A stretch of 16,087 nt of DNA, taken from the NCBI GenBank assembly GCA_038236965.1, contig JBBRZF010000068.1, positions 1-16,087 of the forward strand. Reading direction: 5' to 3'. Shown one piece after another: positions 12,061-16,087 of the stretch (its first letter is position 1; every line of letters begins with the position of its first letter). The notes below the pieces were generated by a model. That model saw only the letters and a program-made list of their open reading frames with translations, searched no databases and had not been told where the DNA came from. Made by a program: the position numbers and the translations under genes. This DNA is from JBBRZF01 sp038236965. Lineage in GTDB: Bacteria; Acidobacteriota; Terriglobia; Terriglobales; Acidobacteriaceae.

Positions 12061-15000
12061 GTGAAAAAAATAATTTCGTTAACGATTTACTGTTCCCTAT
12101 TGCTCGCCGTTGCCGCGCTTCCCATGCGTGCGCAGACGTTTGAGATTGGCGGTCAAGACCAGCAGAAAAAGCAACCGCCGAAGAACCAGAAGAACGCGCC
12201 CGCCTCCAAGGCGAGCAAGGGCGGAAAATCTGCGCCCACTCCGTCGCAGGGCGAGAGCTCCGGCGTCGGACTCGGTTGGGGCAGCAGCATCGAAGTGGGA
12301 CGCATGGCGCGCGCGGCCCAGCAATCCCTGAAACACGGGAATCCGGCGGAAGCGGCCACCTTCGCCGAGCGCGCGGTCAAGCAGGCGCCCAACGACGTCA
12401 AGCTCTGGTTCCTGCTGGGCTACACGTCGCGACTCGCCGGCCGTTACCAGCAATCGCTAACCGCCTATCAGCAAGGTCTCGCAAAACAGCCGGGCAATCC
12501 CGACGGGCTCTCCGGCATGGCGCAGACTTACGCTCGCATGGGCAATGTCGAACAGGCCAAGCGCATTCTGATGCAGCTGATCAACGCGAATCCCAAGCGG
12601 CAGAATGACCTGTTGCTGGCTGGCGAACTCTATATGCGCTCCGGCGACATGCAGACGGGAATCAATCTGCTCTCTCGCGCCGAAGCCTTGAAGCCGAATG
12701 CCCATGCCGAGTTGATGATGGCCGTCGCCTATCTCAAACTCAAGCAGCCAGCCAAGGCCAAACAGTTGCTCGAAATGGCGAAGCGCCGCGATCCCAAGAA
12801 TCCCGCCGTCTTCCGCGCGGTCGCGAATTACTACCGCGAGCAGCACGACTACAAGGGCGCCATAGCGACTCTGAAAAGCGCGCCCAAACAAACGCCGGAG
12901 GTGTTGGCCGACCTCGGCTACAGCTACGAGTTGAATGGCGACAAGAAAGAATCGGCAGCTACTTACAGCAAGGCCGCCGATCTGCAGCCAAAGAACATTG
13001 GCCTGCAACTTAGCGCGGCCCAGGCGCAGATGCGCATGCAGTCGCTCGACAAGACACGCGCCTTTCTTGCGCGCGCCGAAGCGCTCGACCCCAATCACTA
13101 TCGCCTGCATGCAATCAAGGCCGCCCTGGCAAAGACCGAAGAACGGCCGCAGGATGCGATTCGCGAGTACAACCTGGCTATCAGTCGTCTGCCCGAAGGC
13201 GGCGTGCCGGAAGGTCAGCTTTATCCCATCTCGCTGCGCTTGAACCTTTCCGAGTTGTTGCGCAACCAGGGCGACGATGCCGGTGCGCGTCAACAGATCG
13301 CATTGGCCGAACAGGCAATCAACAAGCTCAACGTCGAAGGTCCGGCACGCGCCGAGTTCCTGCGCGTACGCGCCTCCATCGAGAGCACGGGCGGAGAATT
13401 TGAAAAGGCCGAAGCCGACCTGAAGCAGGCTCTGCAACTTGATCCGGCCAACACCAATATCACGCTGCAGTACGCGAACCTGTTGTGGCGCACCAAGCGC
13501 CAGGACGAGGCGCGCAAGATGTATGCCAGCCTGCTCGATAAAGATCCCAGCAACCGCTTCGCGCTCGAAGCCATCGGCTATCTCTATCGCGAAGACGGCG
13601 ACGTAAAAAACGCAGAGCTGTATTTCAATAGATTGGCCGCGGCCTATCCGAATGACCACGTCGCCTACCTCGCGCTCGGCGATCTCTACACCGCGACGCA
13701 CGATTTCACCCGCGCCAATGAGAATTACGAAAAGGCTTTCAAGATAGCTCCGGCCAACGCCGTCATCGTGGCCAACGCCGCCAACGCGGCCATCGAAGGC
13801 CGCCAGATCCCGTTGGCTGCAAACTGGGTTGCGCGCGCCACCGGCAAGATGCTGGACGACCCGCGCGTGATGCGCGAACGCGAACGCGTCTTCTTCCACG
13901 AGGGAAAATTCCTCGAGGCAGCGAATCTCGGCGAAAGAGTTTTGCAGAAACTTCCGAACGACCGCAATGCGTCCGTCTACCTGGACTATGCGTTCTATAA
14001 CCTCGGCCGCTTCGACGATGTGCTGGCGCTCTCGAACAAATACGAAGCTATTCTTCCGCGCGAACCGAACTTCCCGTTGCTTGCCGGACACGTCCACAAG
14101 CAGTCGCAACTGCTGTACGAGGCCGTCAACGACTACACGCACGCCATCGAACGCGATCCGAAGATGGGCGAAGCATATGTGAATCGCGGCTACGTGTTGA
14201 ACGATTTGCAGAACCCGGAGCAGGCGGCTTCTGACTTCAACACGGCGTTGAAGCTGAACCCCAACAATGGCATCGCCCACCTCGGACTCGCGTTCTCCAG
14301 CCTGCAATTGCGCAAGGGAAGACAGGCGCTGGACGAAGTGGACATAGCGGAAAAGATGATAGGCGAGTCGGGCGCGACGCACCTGGCGCGCGCAACCGCA
14401 TTCCGTCAGCAACGCCTGCTGAACCAGGCCGCAAAGGAATACACCGTCGCGCTGAAGTATGCTCCCGACGACCTCAAGCTGCACATGGCGCTGGCCGACA
14501 CGCAATACCATCTCCGCCAGTACGCAGTGGCGTTGCAGACATTAAGCGCGGCGTTGCAGCAGTCGCCCGACGATCCCTTGATCTACGCGCAGATGGCGCA
14601 CGCTCACGCGATGCTGCGTCACCGCAATGAGACTTTGCAATACGTGGCCGCAGCCGAACGCGCGGACAACGCCAGTTCGCTCATCCTGCTGAATACGGGC
14701 GATGCGCTGCTGACCCTGGGCGATCGCAACGCGGCCATGGAGCGCTTCACGCGCGCCCTGGAAGCTCCCGATGCCAACCGCGTCGATGCACGTCTTGCGG
14801 TGGCCAAGGTCTTCCTGCACGAACATCGCAACGAGGACGCGCGCCAGCAGGTCAGCCTCGCCTTTGCCGAATCCCGCGTCGGAGAAGCGTCGCCGGTCAC
14901 GGCTGACAACCTCCTCGAAGCGGCCAACCTGTTTCTCGCGATGAACGATTTCGACCTGGCAAGAAAGTATTTCGATCGCGCCAAGGACGCTGGCGCCGCC

Positions 15001-16087
15001 GACCAGGTGGTTTCCATCGGAATGGCCAACGCCTATCTCGCGCAGGGCGATTCGCTCAAGGCGCAGTCGGAACTCGCCGCGCTGGGTAATCCCGACGACC
15101 TTGCGGAGAGCTACGACTACACGCTCGCAATGGCGACCGTGTACCGCCAGCGGCACGACAACCTGCGCGCGCTGCGACTGTTCGCTCGCGCCAACTCGCT
15201 CGCTGGCGAAACCGACGATGTAGCCGCGAAGCTGCTTCAGGAGGTTGCCGGAGAAGAGGGTTTGCAGGTGAACCAGAAGGTGAGCGTCGGCACCGACTTC
15301 ACCATGAACGGCATCTTCGAGGACCAGACCATCTACGACCTCGACCGCCAGTTGCTGGGGGCAGGCGCAGGCTTCCTGCCTCCGCCGCGTGCTTCGCTCG
15401 AATCTCGCTGGACCGGAGCGTTCAAGGTTCATCAGGACGGGATGCCGCTCATCAGCGGATTCATGCAGCTACGCAACGCGCGCGGCCAGATCTCCTTGCC
15501 CAGCGAGGCATTGATCATCAATCGCAATACCTACGACTACACCGCGAATGGCGGACTCAACCCGGTGCTGCACCTGGGACGCAACAGTTTCACCTTCAAC
15601 ACTGGATTGCAGTACACCTGGCGCAGGGACAAGGAAGCCGCCGTCGAGCTCAACCAGAACCTCTTCCGCCAGTTCGTCTACGTGTCGTCCAATTCGCTGT
15701 TCAACTGGGTCACGGTCCACGCTTCCGTATTTCACGAGTCTGGCCCGTTCACCCTAAGGAACCTTAGTTCTCGAGAGGTAGGAGGGAAGCTGGAATTTGT
15801 AGTGGGTCGTCCCTGGGGACGCACCCAGCTACTTACGGCGTACTCCGCGCGCGATTTGCAGTTCAATCCGTTGATCCGGGAATTCTTCTCCACCAACACC
15901 TCCATCGGTGTGCAGCGTCAGTTTGGGGACAAGCTGAAAGCCGCGATTCTGGGCGATTACATCCGCTCCTGGCGCGTACAGGACACACAGTTCGCTATCG
16001 CACAGGCGATGCGTCCCGCTGCCGAATTCGAGTATCAGCCGAACCTCCGGTGGACCGTCAAGGGCACGTTTACTTTTTCTCGCGGAG
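12061..16087 (+). CDS. Giant exported TPR protein with C-terminal outer-membrane beta-barrel (BcsC/PgaA-like architecture), 3' end outside the window
   Basis: The frame is open from GTG 12061 to the window end (1,342 codons). The protein starts VKKIISLTIYCSLLLAVAALPMRA|Q, a signal peptide, then a Lys/Pro/Gln/Ser-rich linker (26-70). From about 75 to 1060 it is almost all TPR, roughly 28 units, e.g. KLWFLLGYTSRLAGRYQQSL and EAYVNRGYVLNDLQNPEQAA. From about 1068 the sequence changes to alternating polar/hydrophobic strands with aromatic ends (SVGTDFTMNG, NSFTFNTGLQYTW, GGKLEFVVGRPWG, LKAAILGDYIRSW), as in outer-membrane beta-barrels. BcsC, PgaA and AlgK/AlgE-type exporters combine periplasmic TPRs with such a barrel to pass polysaccharide across the outer membrane. 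I infer a similar role. It diverges from the operon headed by the GT-C-like gene. GTG is chosen because it begins the signal peptide; the ribosome site is weak. Confidence 0.85.
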   Translation, partial: MKKIISLTIYCSLLLAVAALPMRAQTFEIGGQDQQKKQPPKNQKNAPASKASKGGKSAPTPSQGESSGVGLGWGSSIEVGRMARAAQQSLKHGNPAEAATFAERAVKQAPNDVKLWFLLGYTSRLAGRYQQSLTAYQQGLAKQPGNPDGLSGMAQTYARMGNVEQAKRILMQLINANPKRQNDLLLAGELYMRSGDMQTGINLLSRAEALKPNAHAELMMAVAYLKLKQPAKAKQLLEMAKRRDPKNPAVFRAVANYYREQHDYKGAIATLKSAPKQTPEVLADLGYSYELNGDKKESAATYSKAADLQPKNIGLQLSAAQAQMRMQSLDKTRAFLARAEALDPNHYRLHAIKAALAKTEERPQDAIREYNLAISRLPEGGVPEGQLYPISLRLNLSELLRNQGDDAGARQQIALAEQAINKLNVEGPARAEFLRVRASIESTGGEFEKAEADLKQALQLDPANTNITLQYANLLWRTKRQDEARKMYASLLDKDPSNRFALEAIGYLYREDGDVKNAELYFNRLAAAYPNDHVAYLALGDLYTATHDFTRANENYEKAFKIAPANAVIVANAANAAIEGRQIPLAANWVARATGKMLDDPRVMRERERVFFHEGKFLEAANLGERVLQKLPNDRNASVYLDYAFYNLGRFDDVLALSNKYEAILPREPNFPLLAGHVHKQSQLLYEAVNDYTHAIERDPKMGEAYVNRGYVLNDLQNPEQAASDFNTALKLNPNNGIAHLGLAFSSLQLRKGRQALDEVDIAEKMIGESGATHLARATAFRQQRLLNQAAKEYTVALKYAPDDLKLHMALADTQYHLRQYAVALQTLSAALQQSPDDPLIYAQMAHAHAMLRHRNETLQYVAAAERADNASSLILLNTGDALLTLGDRNAAMERFTRALEAPDANRVDARLAVAKVFLHEHRNEDARQQVSLAFAESRVGEASPVTADNLLEAANLFLAMNDFDLARKYFDRAKDAGAADQVVSIGMANAYLAQGDSLKAQSELAALGNPDDLAESYDYTLAMATVYRQRHDNLRALRLFARANSLAGETDDVAAKLLQEVAGEEGLQVNQKVSVGTDFTMNGIFEDQTIYDLDRQLLGAGAGFLPPPRASLESRWTGAFKVHQDGMPLISGFMQLRNARGQISLPSEALIINRNTYDYTANGGLNPVLHLGRNSFTFNTGLQYTWRRDKEAAVELNQNLFRQFVYVSSNSLFNWVTVHASVFHESGPFTLRNLSSREVGGKLEFVVGRPWGRTQLLTAYSARDLQFNPLIREFFSTNTSIGVQRQFGDKLKAAILGDYIRSWRVQDTQFAIAQAMRPAAEFEYQPNLRWTVKGTFTFSRG

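Noticed and set aside
12457..14511. 684-codon minus-strand open frame
   Set aside because: It is fully antisense to the TPR/beta-barrel gene, where the plus strand shows regular TPR motifs throughout. The minus-strand product has no recognisable pattern.
14542..15432. 296-codon minus-strand open frame
   Set aside because: Same reason: antisense shadow of the TPR/beta-barrel coding sequence.

Overview
The window looks like a stretch of chromosome from a moderately GC-rich, diderm (outer-membrane) bacterium. The best guess is an Acidobacteriota (Terriglobia-like) soil bacterium. This rests on an OmpA-like protein with a Gln/Pro-rich tail, several exported TPR proteins ending their signal peptides in Ala-Gln, an Acidobacteria-style serine hydrolase with a GGM...YxxPDGK-like tail, and a TPR/beta-barrel protein. 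The lineage is inferred from family resemblance only. No rRNA, tRNA, CRISPR array, transposase or phage gene was seen.

Left part (1-5170): a small membrane protein (137-571, +) converges on an O6-alkylguanine-DNA alkyltransferase (587-1093, -). After an intrinsic terminator comes an exported OmpA-like protein (1239-2321, -), whose C-terminal domain lacks the residues that normally hold peptidoglycan. A serine beta-lactamase-like hydrolase (2675-3524, +) is a pseudogene: a one-base frameshift falls in its Tyr-Ser-Asn motif, and a large internal deletion removes the rest of the catalytic domain. A 488-bp gap follows with two GC-rich palindromes, clustered AAACGC repeats and DnaA-box-like words. 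A dGTP triphosphohydrolase-family HD protein (4013-5122, -) appears to be made from a leaderless mRNA.

Middle (5147-7479): an exported protein of about 17 TPR units (5192-7297, -) has a clear promoter and its own terminator. A second strong terminator at 7446-7479 closes the next operon.

Right part (7446-16087): a minus-strand operon of four genes (11845 down to 7502), each overlapping the next by 1-4 bases (TAATG, ATGA, ATGA), encodes a polytopic GT-C-like membrane protein and three exported or membrane-anchored proteins. Divergent to it, across a 215-bp region carrying two palindromes, starts a very large exported protein (12061 to beyond the window end, +). It has over 1,000 residues of TPR followed by what looks like an outer-membrane beta-barrel, the architecture of BcsC/PgaA-type polysaccharide exporters. 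The most interesting hypothesis here is that operon and exporter form one uncharacterised envelope glycan synthesis/export system. The layout and domain architecture are seen in the sequence; the joint function is inference.
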